This document shows positions 26,148 to 33,098 of a stretch of 64,000 nt of DNA, piece after piece. This DNA is from Gammaproteobacteria bacterium. GTDB taxonomy: Bacteria > Pseudomonadota > Gammaproteobacteria > Pseudomonadales > Pseudohongiellaceae. A program made the position numbers and the translations under genes. Below the pieces are notes generated by a model. It was not told the origin of the DNA. It did no database searches and saw only the letters and a program-made list of their open reading frames with translations. The stretch is from assembly GCA_021773355.1 (NCBI GenBank), contig JAJFKE010000050.1, positions 124,001 to 188,000 of the forward strand. Direction: 5' to 3'. Position 1 is the stretch's first letter, and every line of letters begins with the position of its first letter.

Positions 26148-26738
26148 ATGATATACAGCATTGGCTACGCAACTAAACCCATCGAAATTTTTATAAGCCA
26201 ACTCCAGCACTATGACGTAGACGCGATCGCGGACGTTCGTTCCGTTGCCTATAGCAAAGTGTTTACTGACTACCGCCGAGAAAACTTGACCCGGTCTTTA
26301 GCGAAGGCAGGCATTAAGTATGTCTATCTAGGCGATGAGTTGGGCCCTCGTTCCAAGGACCCGGCCCATTATGACGAACACGGCCAGGTACAATTTGACC
26401 GTCTACTTGAATCGCACTTATTTAAACAGGGCATAAAACGCATTCAACGGGGGCTGGAGAATGGTTTAGGTATCGCCATGATGTGTGCGGAGAAAGATCC
26501 GACAAACTGTCATCGAAGTTTGTTAGTTGCACACTACTTAAAACATGAGCGCGGCATGGAGGTTCAACATATTGAACACGATGGGAAACTGGAGTCACAG
26601 TCTGACCTTGAACGACGCCTGGTTTCGATCCAGGAAATCTCAGCCGACTTACTGACCAGTAGTGAAGAGCTGGAAGAGATTGCTTACCGGCGACACATCA
26701 AGCAAACCAGTTATGTTCGACCGAGCGATAACGAGTAA
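26148..26738 (+). CDS. DUF488 family protein
   Basis: 196 residues with all family signatures: MIYSIGYATKPIEIF at the N-terminus, VDAIADVRSVAYSK, YVYLGDELGPRSKDP and MMCAEKDPTNCHRSLLVAHYL. The family is widespread in bacteria; no biochemical function is firmly assigned, although the conserved Cys and His near CAEKDPxxCHR suggest a catalytic or metal site. It is the last gene before the accessory island starting at about 26.8 kb. Confidence 0.85.
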   Translation: MIYSIGYATKPIEIFISQLQHYDVDAIADVRSVAYSKVFTDYRRENLTRSLAKAGIKYVYLGDELGPRSKDPAHYDEHGQVQFDRLLESHLFKQGIKRIQRGLENGLGIAMMCAEKDPTNCHRSLLVAHYLKHERGMEVQHIEHDGKLESQSDLERRLVSIQEISADLLTSSEELEEIAYRRHIKQTSYVRPSDNE

Positions 26739-26921
26739 AATAGCTATTGAAAGTATGGCTACCCGAGAAAACGACCATTAACGTGTTATTGCAAATTAGC
26801 GATTTTTGGATTTATGTTTCATTTCAATAAGCTATGCAATAGGCTAGAAATTCTGGAAGTGCAATGTGTCCGTGCTTCATATACAAATGTTATTGAGCTC
26901 GGTTGATCATTGTGCCGAAAA

Positions 26922-26938
26922 GGTATATTTTATATACC
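26922..26938 (+). promoter_or_regulatory. Palindromic operator abutting the brnT start codon
   Basis: GGTATATTTTATATACC has 7-base perfect arms (26922-26928 and 26932-26938) around TTT and ends at the base before the ATG at 26939. It overlaps any -10 box (TATATT or TATATA). BrnA and the BrnTA complex autoregulate their promoter, so this is the expected operator. No ribosome-binding site fits between it and the ATG. Confidence 0.6.
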
Positions 26939-27202
26939 ATGATTTCATTCGAATTTGATGAAAGAAAGAGCAAGGCAAACCGCACCAAACATGGCATCGA
27001 CTTCGTCGACGCTCAGCTATTATGGTTTGACCCCAACCTTCTTGAAGTTCCAGCGAAGACCGAAGATGAGCCCCGCTTTCTAGTTGTGGGTGTAATCGAC
27101 AAGAAACACTGGTCGGCTGTTATCACTTATCGAAATGAAAATATTCGAATCATATCTGTACGCCGCTCTCGCGGTGAGGAAGTGGAACTATATGAAAGCT
27201 AA
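26939..27202 (+). CDS. brnT: BrnT family ribonuclease toxin
   Basis: Start set at ATG 26939 (87 residues) rather than 26903, because BrnT proteins begin at this point: MISFEFDERKSKANRTKHGIDF, then AQLLWFDPNLLEVPAKTEDEPRFLVVGVIDKKHWSAVITYR and RIISVRRSRGEEVELYE. The pattern KSKANRTKHGI...A is the family hallmark, and the RR...E end matches the RelE-like ribonuclease fold. BrnT cleaves RNA and stops growth when BrnA is lost. The gene overlaps brnA by 11 bases, and toxin-first order is normal for this system. Confidence 0.88.
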   Translation: MISFEFDERKSKANRTKHGIDFVDAQLLWFDPNLLEVPAKTEDEPRFLVVGVIDKKHWSAVITYRNENIRIISVRRSRGEEVELYES

Positions 27203-27419
27203 AAAATTTGACACCGACTTTAACAGCGGAAAGGACATAACCGGCTCTCTTGATCTTTCAAAGATTAGGAGACCTAATCAAGAGCAGCGTAGAGTAAACG
27301 TTGATTTTCCAACTTGGATGATCGACTCCTTAGATAAAGAGGCTGCTAGGTTAGGCGTTACTCGTCAATCGATTATCAAAGTTTGGCTCGCTGAAAGGTT
27401 AGAACATACGGCTCAATAA
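27192..27419 (+). CDS. brnA: BrnA family antitoxin
   Basis: 75 residues from ATG 27192. NVDFPTWMIDSLDKEAARLGVTRQSIIKVWLAERL is a ribbon-helix-helix DNA-binding domain, and the N-terminal part (KIRRPNQEQRR) would wrap the toxin. It overlaps the toxin gene end. It should repress the shared promoter through the palindrome at 26922. Upstream codons in the same frame (from 27135) lie within brnT and are not expected to be used. Confidence 0.87.
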   Translation: MKAKKFDTDFNSGKDITGSLDLSKIRRPNQEQRRVNVDFPTWMIDSLDKEAARLGVTRQSIIKVWLAERLEHTAQ

Positions 27420-27429
27420 CAAACAAGTA

Positions 27430-27510
27430 AAAACTACGTTCATAGAACGTGGTTTTGCCTTAAGCCCCCTGGAAGGGGGCCATGAGAGTGCCTTCTCAGA
27501 AGGCACTCTC
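27430..27510. repeat. Three consecutive hairpins at the IS200 element end
   Basis: AAAACTACGTTC/GAACGTGGTTTT (27430-27456, one mismatch), GCCCCC/GGGGGC (27464-27480) and the 13-base arms GAGAGTGCCTTCT/AGAAGGCACTCTC around a single C (27484-27510, perfect). They occupy the gap between brnA and the transposase remnant and could also terminate brnTA transcription, although no T-run follows. Confidence 0.7.
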
Positions 27511-27531
27511 AAGATCATACCAGTGCTCCAT

Positions 27532-27925
27532 TCATTGCAATTCCAACTTCTGTTGTAAGTCTTCTTGCTTCTGCTGATATTTTACGTACTTACGTATCAT
27601 CTCAGTGTCCACTCCAACCGTATCAACACAATAGCCCTTGGCCCAAAAATGCCCCCCCCCCCCCCCAGAAGGTTTTTTCCCTTAGATGGGGAAACTTATT
27701 GAACGACCGAATCGCCAATCGCCCTTTCAAAACTCCTATCAGTTTCGACACCGATATTTTAGGTGGAATCAATACTAACAAATGGATATGGCCTTCTTGG
27801 ACGTTTCGTTCAATTACCTCGCGTCCTTGTTGATCGCAGAAAATCATGATCGATTCTTATACCGCTCGACCCATGTTTCCCTTTAAAATCCGATAGCTAT
27901 ACTTGGGTGTCCACACTATGTGGCA
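27532..27925 (-). pseudogene. IS200-type transposase TnpA, inactivated
   Basis: On the minus strand the remnant reads CHIVWTPKYSYRILKGN, then GRAV and an in-frame TAA, then ESIMIFCDQQGREVIERN, EGHIHLLVLIPPKISVSKLI, GVLKGRLAIRSFNKFPHL, then FW; after a C15 tract (27652-27666 on the plus strand) it continues one frame over as HFWAKGYCVDTVGVD up to TGA at 27534-27532. The HIHLL motif is the HUH catalytic pair and CVDTVGVD carries the start of the tyrosine helix region. Lesions are the missing N-terminus (a TAG precedes CHIVW), one internal stop and a homopolymer frameshift. Confidence 0.8.
27652..27666. repeat. C15 homopolymer tract
   Basis: Fifteen consecutive C residues on the plus strand inside the transposase remnant. 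The tract breaks the reading frame; 14 or 17 would restore it. It is either slippage in a dead gene or a sequencing error. Confidence 0.9.
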
Positions 27926-27960
27926 CTATGTGTTATCTGCACAGAATACTTGCCAGGCAT

Positions 27961-27984
27961 AAAGTGATAGAATAGTATCACTTT
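27961..27984 (+). promoter_or_regulatory. Perfect palindromic operator abutting the YefM-type antitoxin start
   Basis: AAAGTGATA (27961-27969) and TATCACTTT (27976-27984) are perfect 9-base arms with a 6-base spacer, ending directly before ATG 27985. TTGCCA (27950-27955) and TAGTAT (27973-27978) with a 17-base spacer form a plausible promoter whose -10 lies inside the operator. No Shine-Dalgarno sequence fits, so the mRNA may be leaderless. Confidence 0.65.
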
Positions 27985-28242
27985 ATGAAAACTGAACTGG
28001 TAACTACCTTAAAGCGCCAAGCTACAAAGATTCTCGCGGATTTGCATGATACCAAGGAGCCTGTCCTCATTACTGAGCACGGTCAACCTTCAGCATATCT
28101 ACTAGATGTGGACGACTACGAGATGATGCAAAATCGACTAAAAATCCTGGAGGGCATCTCTCGAGGAGAAACGGCGATTCTTGAAGAGCGAATTCTTAGT
28201 CATTCGCAAGCTAAAGACAAAATGAGAAAATGGCTGAAATAA
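27985..28242 (+). CDS. Phd/YefM family antitoxin
   Basis: 85 residues. The N-terminal half (TTLKRQATKILADLHDTKEPVLITEHGQPSAYLLDVDDYE) is the Phd/YefM DNA-binding and dimerisation domain with the HGxPxAxLxxxxxYE signature; the C-terminal part is the charged toxin-binding tail. It neutralises the RelE/ParE toxin encoded next, whose ATG overlaps its end by 13 bases, and should repress its own promoter at 27961-27984. Confidence 0.9.
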   Translation: MKTELVTTLKRQATKILADLHDTKEPVLITEHGQPSAYLLDVDDYEMMQNRLKILEGISRGETAILEERILSHSQAKDKMRKWLK

Positions 28243-28565
28243 TTTGCACTGAGCCTGCGTTAGCCGACCTAGAAGAGATTGCCAATTACATTGCTTTGGA
28301 GAAATTAAGTGCCGCGCAGCAACTAGTTCAAAAAGTCTTCGAACGGGTGGACTTACTCAGCCAATCACCCAATTCCGGTAAGAAAGTACCCGAACTTTCT
28401 CGTTCCAAATATAAAGAAGTCATAGTGGGCCCTTGTAGAATATTTTATCGCCTAACTAGTGGTACAGTTTACATATTGCATGTAATGAGAGCCGAGAGTG
28501 AGATGCGTAAGTATATGCTGCAAGACAGAGAAGGGCGGATAACAAATCAAAAAAGGGTACGCTAA
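28230..28565 (+). CDS. RelE/ParE family toxin
   Basis: 111 residues: EPALADLEEIANYIALEKLSA, AQQLVQKVFERVDLLSQSPNSGK, VPELSRSKYKEVIVGPCRIFYR and TVYILHVMRAESEM. This is the ParE/RelE fold with the conserved Pro-x-x-Gly and R-x-x-Y/F positions. Such toxins attack ribosome-bound mRNA or gyrase; which one cannot be told. It overlaps the antitoxin gene and is the second toxin-antitoxin pair within 1.7 kb. Confidence 0.88.
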   Translation: MAEIICTEPALADLEEIANYIALEKLSAAQQLVQKVFERVDLLSQSPNSGKKVPELSRSKYKEVIVGPCRIFYRLTSGTVYILHVMRAESEMRKYMLQDREGRITNQKRVR

Positions 28566-28729
28566 AGTGCATCGCTTATTAGCGGGCTTTGAACGCTTAC
28601 GGACATTTACTTGAAATTTGACAAGCAAATCAAAAACGACACACCATGAAACAGTAAAACGGAACGGAAGAATTTATCTTCAATCCTTCCGTCCCTTTAG
28701 CACTTTTCTAGTTCAAAACTAAACCGCGT

Positions 28730-29101
28730 ATGACAATAATTGCTTTAGATCACATCCAAATTGCCATGCCTGACGGGAAGGAAAATGAGGCCAGGTCATT
28801 TTATGCTGGTATTCTTGGTTTAACCGGAAAAGCCAAACCAGCTAGCCTAAGCAATAAGGGTGGATGCTGGTTTGAACATGAAGGCTTGCAAGTTCATTTG
28901 GGAGTCGACCCAGATTTTCGCCCGGCGAGGAAAGCACACCCTGGCTTTGAGGTTGCAGATATCGCCGCTCTCTCCACCCTCTTGCAAGAGAGGGGTTATT
29001 CTATAAGCAAAGGGTCGGACTTAGAAGGCTATAGCCGAGTATTTACTAGCGACCCCTTTGGCAATAGGATAGAACTCCTACAAAAGACGAATTCTGAGTA
29101 A
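28730..29101 (+). CDS. VOC (glyoxalase-fold) family protein
   Basis: 123 residues with two betaalphabetabetabeta units: ALDHIQIAMPDGKENEARSFYAGILGLTGKAKP, GGCWFEHEGLQVHLGVDPDF, HPGFEVADIAALSTLLQERGY and VFTSDPFGNRIELLQ. His (DHIQIA), His (VHLGV) and Glu (RIELLQ) are in the metal-ligand positions, so enzymatic activity is plausible. It is the first of a series of small solo genes, all on the plus strand, in the accessory island. Intergenic upstream sequence (28566-28729) has a hairpin ACGGAAG/CTTCCGT (28664-28692). Confidence 0.85.
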   Translation: MTIIALDHIQIAMPDGKENEARSFYAGILGLTGKAKPASLSNKGGCWFEHEGLQVHLGVDPDFRPARKAHPGFEVADIAALSTLLQERGYSISKGSDLEGYSRVFTSDPFGNRIELLQKTNSE

Positions 29102-29129
29102 AACATAATTAGAACGCTAAGGAGTCAGT

Positions 29130-29525
29130 ATGTGGCACATCCTCATTTTAGCTACGGCAGGAGCAACGTTTATCTCTGGCCCCCAAACTCATTTAACAGC
29201 TGCAGATGCCTTAGATCTCGGAATTGAATTGATTGCCCGTAATTTCGAATATGAAATTATGGATGCGCCCGCACCTGTTTTTCTGACTTTAAATCTAGAT
29301 CGATTTCAGGCTTGTGAAGTCAGAGGTGTTGAACTGAATATTAAGAACTCGTTAGGCGAGGAGATTTTCGGCACTGGCATTTCAATATCCAACGGTGTTT
29401 ATCCGTTTCGATTGCATAGAGAATTTTTGTACACAACAGAAATTTTAATAGGTTGCGATTCCGGGCCTGACATCTTTGACCATGTCTATTTTATGAATTT
29501 GGGAGAAAGTGTTCAGGATATTTGA
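29130..29525 (+). CDS. Hypothetical protein, possibly exported
   Basis: 131 residues, no recognised family. GGAG lies six to nine bases before ATG 29130. The first 17 residues are hydrophobic (WHILILATAGATFISG) and may be a signal sequence; the remainder looks beta-rich with two cysteines (ACEVRG and IGCDSG). It sits 28 bases after the VOC gene. Low GC and lack of homologues known to me fit an island gene. Confidence 0.5.
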   Translation: MWHILILATAGATFISGPQTHLTAADALDLGIELIARNFEYEIMDAPAPVFLTLNLDRFQACEVRGVELNIKNSLGEEIFGTGISISNGVYPFRLHREFLYTTEILIGCDSGPDIFDHVYFMNLGESVQDI

Positions 29526-29604
29526 CCATCACACCAACGGGACTCACTAGACCGTGTTCTTGCTAAAGGCTTTATGTGCTTCAAAATATTCAGGACCATT
29601 GATA

Positions 29605-29982
29605 ATGAAAGAAATGCATCCAGATTTCGGACCGGAGATAAGTCTAGAAGATGCAATGGAAAAACTTAATATGTGGAGTGCCGCGGGCGAGCAGCATGCG
29701 TATCTCTTCAATAGCAAGTACGAAGGAGTAATTGCTGTCTTATCGAAGATAATCAAAGTCGAAGATAATTTTATAATTTGTAAAGGCGAATTTTCGCAGC
29801 TCTTCTTTCGCCTTGATGGTGCAAAATTCGTTTATGGACCAATGGCATTAATGGAATACCCGGTGAAACAAGAAAGTACTGTAGAAGGGCTACATATTTT
29901 TTTGCAAACTGGCAACTATCTTTTTATTTCAAGCCAGGCACAACTTCCAAATATGGAGTCGCCCTGGCTTGAAGTCCTTTAA
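29605..29982 (+). CDS. Hypothetical small cytoplasmic protein
   Basis: 125 residues from ATG 29605 (AGGA 11 bases upstream); a GTG at 29554 would extend it by 17 residues. The sequence is beta-rich, without signal peptide or cysteine motifs: DFGPEISLEDAMEKLNMWSAAGEQ, then GVIAVLSKIIKVEDNFIICKG and QLFFRLDGAKFVYGP. I do not recognise a family. It is one of the single-gene units of the island. Confidence 0.5.
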   Translation: MKEMHPDFGPEISLEDAMEKLNMWSAAGEQHAYLFNSKYEGVIAVLSKIIKVEDNFIICKGEFSQLFFRLDGAKFVYGPMALMEYPVKQESTVEGLHIFLQTGNYLFISSQAQLPNMESPWLEVL

Positions 29983-30071
29983 CAACAGAGCTCTGAAAAT
30001 TTTGACAAAACACAAACGAATCAACAAGAATGCGAAAACGTGTACCTACTATTAAGGGCACTTAGGCATCG

Positions 30072-30746
30072 TTGGAGAAAACGGTGGACTGGGCTGAATG
30101 GCATAAAAGATATGAATCCGTTCCTTCGCTTCAGGAGCGCCTAGCGGTTGTTTGCGAAGAGATTTCGCTGGCAATCTCGGCGACACGAACCAAACCTGTA
30201 CGCATCCTGAGCATATGTTCGGGTGACGGTCGAGATGTAATTCTTTCAACTGCCGCATCGAAGCTCAGGAAATCGATCAGTGGGGTTTTGATCGAGTTGA
30301 ATCCTGACTTAGTAGCGCGGGGTCGCTCAACGATAAAGGAGTTCAGCCTTCAAGAAGAGATTTCCTTCCAGTGCTCAGATGCAACGAAATCAGAAACTTA
30401 CCGTAGCATCGCTCCTGCCCACATCGTGGTGCTATCTGGTGTGTTTGGGAACCTGAAGTACGAGGATGTGGGGCTACTAATTGATTCCCTCCGGAGTCTA
30501 TGTGAGCCTAAGGCTCGCGTAATCTGGACGCGCAACTTGAATGAATTTGGTGATGGAGAGACGGTCGTTGGCGGGATCAAGAAGCTGTTCGCAAATGTAA
30601 ATTTTACCGAAGCCTCATATACCAAAACACCAAGCGGCGTTTTTGCTGTTGGTACCCATGTGTATGAAGGTGAAACATTAAATCTTCCAGCCAGGCCCGT
30701 TCTCTTCCGATTTAGCGGTTTTTGGAAGGTTGCTACTGATGCCTAA
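30072..30746 (+). CDS. Class I SAM-dependent methyltransferase
   Basis: 224 residues from a TTG start at 30072. The SAM site VRILSICSGDGRDVIL (motif I), SGVLIELNPDLVARGRS (acidic end of beta2), FQCSDATKSETY (motif II) and VVLSGVFGNLKYEDVGLLI fit a Rossmann methyltransferase. The N-terminal WAEWHKRYESVPSLQERLAVV resembles island-borne methyltransferases of unknown substrate. A better start could be missed because there is no clear ribosome site. An attC-like sequence overlaps its stop. Confidence 0.8.
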   Translation: MEKTVDWAEWHKRYESVPSLQERLAVVCEEISLAISATRTKPVRILSICSGDGRDVILSTAASKLRKSISGVLIELNPDLVARGRSTIKEFSLQEEISFQCSDATKSETYRSIAPAHIVVLSGVFGNLKYEDVGLLIDSLRSLCEPKARVIWTRNLNEFGDGETVVGGIKKLFANVNFTEASYTKTPSGVFAVGTHVYEGETLNLPARPVLFRFSGFWKVATDA

Positions 30747-30796
30747 CAAGCAATTCAATCGCCCTCTAGCGGGGCTACAGGACAAGGGCGTAAGGT
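30741..30796 (+). repeat. attC-like (integron cassette recombination site-like) palindrome
   Basis: GCCTAAC (30741-30747) fits the RYYYAAC core, is followed by AAGCAATTCAA, then a stem CGCCCT (30760-30765)/AGGGCG (30785-30790), and ends in GTAAGGT (30790-30796), one mismatch from GTTRRRY. It overlaps the methyltransferase stop codon, as attC sites often do, and precedes the GNAT gene. Size 56 bases is at the lower end for attC. Confidence 0.4.
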
Positions 30797-30803
30797 ATTA
30801 AGA

Positions 30804-31223
30804 GTGATATTGCAATCCTGTAAAGTTGGCTCGGCGGACTGGTTAGCAGACTTTTATAGTAACGTAGGATACGAAGGGGCTTTTGCAGACTCAGATGACC
30901 TCTATTATGCAGAGGAAAATAGGTTAAAAATTGGGGTCGCCCGAATCGCACGAGAGAACAACGTTTTGGTCTTGCGGGGCATGCAAGTGTTAAAACCCTA
31001 TCAAAACAAAGGCATCGGAACTCAGCTGCTAAAATTTATGGAAGAATCGTTCGGTAAAGAGCCAATCTACTGCATAGCAAATGACCATTTAGCAGCATTC
31101 TACGGCAAGATCGGATTCGAAAAAATTGAATTAGGCGAAGCACCTAGATTTTTGATAGAAAGGTTCAACGGTTACATAGCAAGGAACTTTAGCGTATTGG
31201 TAATGAAAAGAGACAATGCCTGA
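30804..31223 (+). CDS. GNAT family N-acetyltransferase
   Basis: 139 residues from a GTG start at 30804. The acetyl-CoA site VLRGMQVLKPYQNKGIGTQLL (Q/RxxGxG: QNKGIG) and NDHLAAFYGKIGFEKIE (motif B) are clear. GNAT enzymes acetylate small amines, antibiotics or protein N-termini; the substrate is unknown. Genes of this type are common integron cassettes. Confidence 0.85.
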   Translation: MILQSCKVGSADWLADFYSNVGYEGAFADSDDLYYAEENRLKIGVARIARENNVLVLRGMQVLKPYQNKGIGTQLLKFMEESFGKEPIYCIANDHLAAFYGKIGFEKIELGEAPRFLIERFNGYIARNFSVLVMKRDNA

Positions 31224-31225
31224 TA

Positions 31226-31270
31226 CCAATAAAATCTAGAAGGACATGTCTATTATTGGGAGCGTTAATC
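31226..31270 (+). repeat. Second degenerate attC-like palindrome
   Basis: CCAATAA (31226-31232) and TTATTGG (31253-31259) form a perfect 7-base stem just after the GNAT stop; GCGTTAATC follows (31262-31270), where GTTAATC is one base off the GTTRRRY core. The left core is not convincing (GCCTGAT). Supports, but does not prove, a cassette origin. Confidence 0.3.
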
Positions 31271-31286
31271 GCCCGGGAGAATCTAC

Positions 31287-31658
31287 TTGAAACTTGATAA
31301 GCCACTACTAATAAAACTAGTAATAATAGCAGCCCTTCTCGTTATCGCGCCTTATGTAGTGCCTGTAGCATTCGAACTAGTACTATTCGCAGACATTATG
31401 GGTCTAGAGGCTCTGCTACTATTTCTACTATTCCAGTCTCGTAATGGTTTAGTGGCTCTCGGAATCAAATTATCAGAGTTTGCGCGGCATGTGACACTTA
31501 CAATATCCATGCTGGCTGGCTTGTATATGTTCCAACCCAAGGTATGTGTAGGCCATATCGCGGGCAGTAGCATTATTCTTATTTTTGCCTGTTCTCTTTT
31601 TTTGGCGTTGGCTCTGTGGGTTCCTGCGATTTATCTCAGTACCAGTGGCTTTGTATGA
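31287..31658 (+). CDS. Small integral membrane protein
   Basis: 123 residues from TTG 31287 (GGGAGA at 31275-31280 is the probable ribosome site). Three to four hydrophobic segments: about 10-30, 37-48, 69-83 and 88-115. No recognised family; sequence is leucine- and isoleucine-rich with few charges. Position within the island suggests a solo cassette-like gene. Confidence 0.5.
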   Translation: MKLDKPLLIKLVIIAALLVIAPYVVPVAFELVLFADIMGLEALLLFLLFQSRNGLVALGIKLSEFARHVTLTISMLAGLYMFQPKVCVGHIAGSSIILIFACSLFLALALWVPAIYLSTSGFV

Positions 31659-31695
31659 CAGGTCATAGCACTCAGTTCAAAAAACCATCCACGGT

Positions 31696-31860
31696 GTGGT
31701 CTATGCCTTATTAGCTGCATTAGCGATTCAGGCCAATAAATCAAAAGGGTCAAAAACAGGGAAATTTGATCATACAATCAAATCAATAGGCACAGTAGTT
31801 ACGCTGTTGGCTATTATCAAGTGCGCTATGTGTTCGATACTTAGAGGATCAGTGCCATAA
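31696..31860 (+). CDS. Possible 54-residue ORF (small membrane protein?)
   Basis: A frame open from about 31670 to TAA at 31858-31860 reads VVYALLAALAIQANKSKGS, then DHTIKSIGTVVTLLAIIK. It has two hydrophobic stretches and looks like a real membrane protein. The only starts are GTG 31696 and later codons, and no ribosome site is seen, so this may be a decayed gene. Its last codons overlap the start of the GFA gene. Confidence 0.3.
   Translation: MVYALLAALAIQANKSKGSKTGKFDHTIKSIGTVVTLLAIIKCAMCSILRGSVP
31739..31754 (+). repeat. Direct repeat copy 1 (AATCAAAAGGGTCAAA)
   Basis: Identical 16-base sequence recurs at 33633-33648, 1.9 kb away, flanking the GFA-HAD-DHFR segment. Confidence 0.7.
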
Positions 31861-32240
31861 ATCGAAAAGCGACATGCTCATGCCAACAATTATGGGTTAA
31901 TTGTAAAGGCGATCCGAAATCAGTTTCCCTCTGTCATTGCCTCGAGTGTCAGAAAAGGACTGGTAGTACTTTTGGAATAGCTGCATTTTTTGATCGGGAC
32001 TTGGTTGAATTATTCGGTGATAGTAAGTGTTATACAAGACAATCTGAAAGTGGGCACTCGGTTGCATTTCATTTCTGTCCGGAATGTGGTTCAACCGTAT
32101 ATTGGGAACCCGATCGAATGAAATCTCTCATAGCTATTGCTGTAGGTGCCTTTTCTGACCCTGAGTTTCCCGCTCCACTAAAACAAGTATATTGTGCAAG
32201 CCGACACCAATGGCTGAATTTAGATATTCTTGAAGATTGA
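31848..32240 (+). pseudogene. GFA/CENP-V family protein lacking a normal start codon
   Basis: The frame after TAG 31842-31844 encodes a full-length family member: INRKATCSCQQLWVNCKGD, VSLCHCLECQKRTGSTFGIA and FHFCPECGSTVYWE, with all three zinc cysteine pairs, to TGA at 32240. There is no ATG, GTG or TTG before the first cysteine motif. ATC at 31848 or ATA at 31857 would be at the expected position, suggesting a mutated start. TTG 32001 would drop two of the three motifs. It may be dead, or use a rare start codon. It is the second GFA gene in the window. Confidence 0.65.
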
Positions 32241-32281
32241 TGGGCATAACAATAAAATCGTATGGGATGCTCTAACGACAA

Positions 32282-32911
32282 ATGAATAAATGTCTTTTAT
32301 TTGATTGTGATGGCACCTTGGTTGACAGCGAAAGACTCGCCAACTTAGCTCTCACTATAAAGCTTAGAGAACTTGGAATTGAGTTAGATACCGATGAACT
32401 TATGCGGCAATATCGAGGATGGAAACTCTCAAGAGTTTTAGATAGTTTATGTGAAGGCAGGTCTGGGGGACTCCCGGATACCTTCATCAAAGATTATCGC
32501 GCACTTGTTTCAGATTTATTCGAACAAGAGCTCTTTCCAATCGAGGGGGTCCATGAAGCACTGGAGAAACTGCCATATCATAAAGCCGTTGTATCAAGTG
32601 GCCCTATGGCGAAAATTCAACAGTCATTGAGAATTTGCAACTTAACTGAACACTTCGAGAATCGATTGTTTAGCTCATATGATACGCGATATTGGAAACC
32701 CGACCCTAAGTCATACATCATTGCCGCAGACAGCATGGGATTCAAAGCAGAAGACTGCATAGTGGTAGACGATGGGCTAGTAGGAATCGAAGCCGGGGTT
32801 AAGGCTGGGATGCGTATTCTGTTCTTTAACAGATTTGAAGAGAGTTGCGAGTATGAAGATGTCGAGAGCTTTACGTCAATGGATGAACTTTCAGGGTTGG
32901 TTTGCACATAA
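32282..32911 (+). CDS. HAD family hydrolase (phosphatase/beta-phosphoglucomutase-like)
   Basis: 209 residues: motif I LLFDCDGTLVDSERLA, cap domain, motif II KAVVSSGP, motif III lysine in RYWKPDPKSYIIAADSMGF, motif IV CIVVDDGLVGIEAG. This is subfamily I phosphatase architecture with nucleophile Asp8 and acid/base Asp10. Substrate is likely a small phosphate ester. It begins 41 bases after the GFA frame. Confidence 0.85.
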   Translation: MNKCLLFDCDGTLVDSERLANLALTIKLRELGIELDTDELMRQYRGWKLSRVLDSLCEGRSGGLPDTFIKDYRALVSDLFEQELFPIEGVHEALEKLPYHKAVVSSGPMAKIQQSLRICNLTEHFENRLFSSYDTRYWKPDPKSYIIAADSMGFKAEDCIVVDDGLVGIEAGVKAGMRILFFNRFEESCEYEDVESFTSMDELSGLVCT

Positions 32912-32941
32912 TAGTCAAATCCGAACGAGACGGAGCACTAC

Positions 32942-33088
32942 ATGCCTTGCCTCACAATGCGTTATACCAAGTCAGAAGATCAGAGTACTTTGATCTCCTG
33001 GATGAACGAGAAAAGCTGTGAAATGATTGGAGATAGCCAGAAAAAATGCTTGCCAGTGCATATTAGTAAGGGCCTGAAGGAAAGGTAG
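32942..33088 (+). CDS. Possible 48-residue ORF
   Basis: ATG 32942 to TAG 33086-33088 reads MPCLTMRYTKSEDQSTLISW and continues through two cysteines to GLKERstop. It fills the gap between the HAD and DHFR-like genes. There is no clear ribosome site and no known relative, so this is only a possibility. GCGTTATAC (32959-32967) inside it resembles an attC right core. Confidence 0.2.
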   Translation: MPCLTMRYTKSEDQSTLISWMNEKSCEMIGDSQKKCLPVHISKGLKER

Positions 33089-33098
33089 AACAACGAAA

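Larger units (their letters stand above)
27429..27925 (-). mobile_element. Degenerate IS200/IS605-family element
   Basis: The segment holds a broken IS200-type transposase gene read leftward and, beyond its 3' end, three strong hairpins at 27430-27456, 27464-27480 and 27484-27510, as expected for ends that TnpA recognises as single-stranded hairpins. No intact opposite end can be seen next to the truncated N-terminal part near 27925. No TnpB gene is present. It has probably lost mobility. Confidence 0.65.

Noticed and set aside
27430..27510. Possible CRISPR or tRNA-like array from the three hairpins after brnA
   Set aside because: The three hairpins differ from each other in sequence and spacing, and there are no repeats with spacers. 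IS200 end hairpins explain them better.
28664..28692. Hairpin before the VOC gene as an attC site or terminator
   Set aside because: A 7-base stem with a 15-base loop, no T-run and no RYYYAAC/GTTRRRY cores, so neither call is supported.
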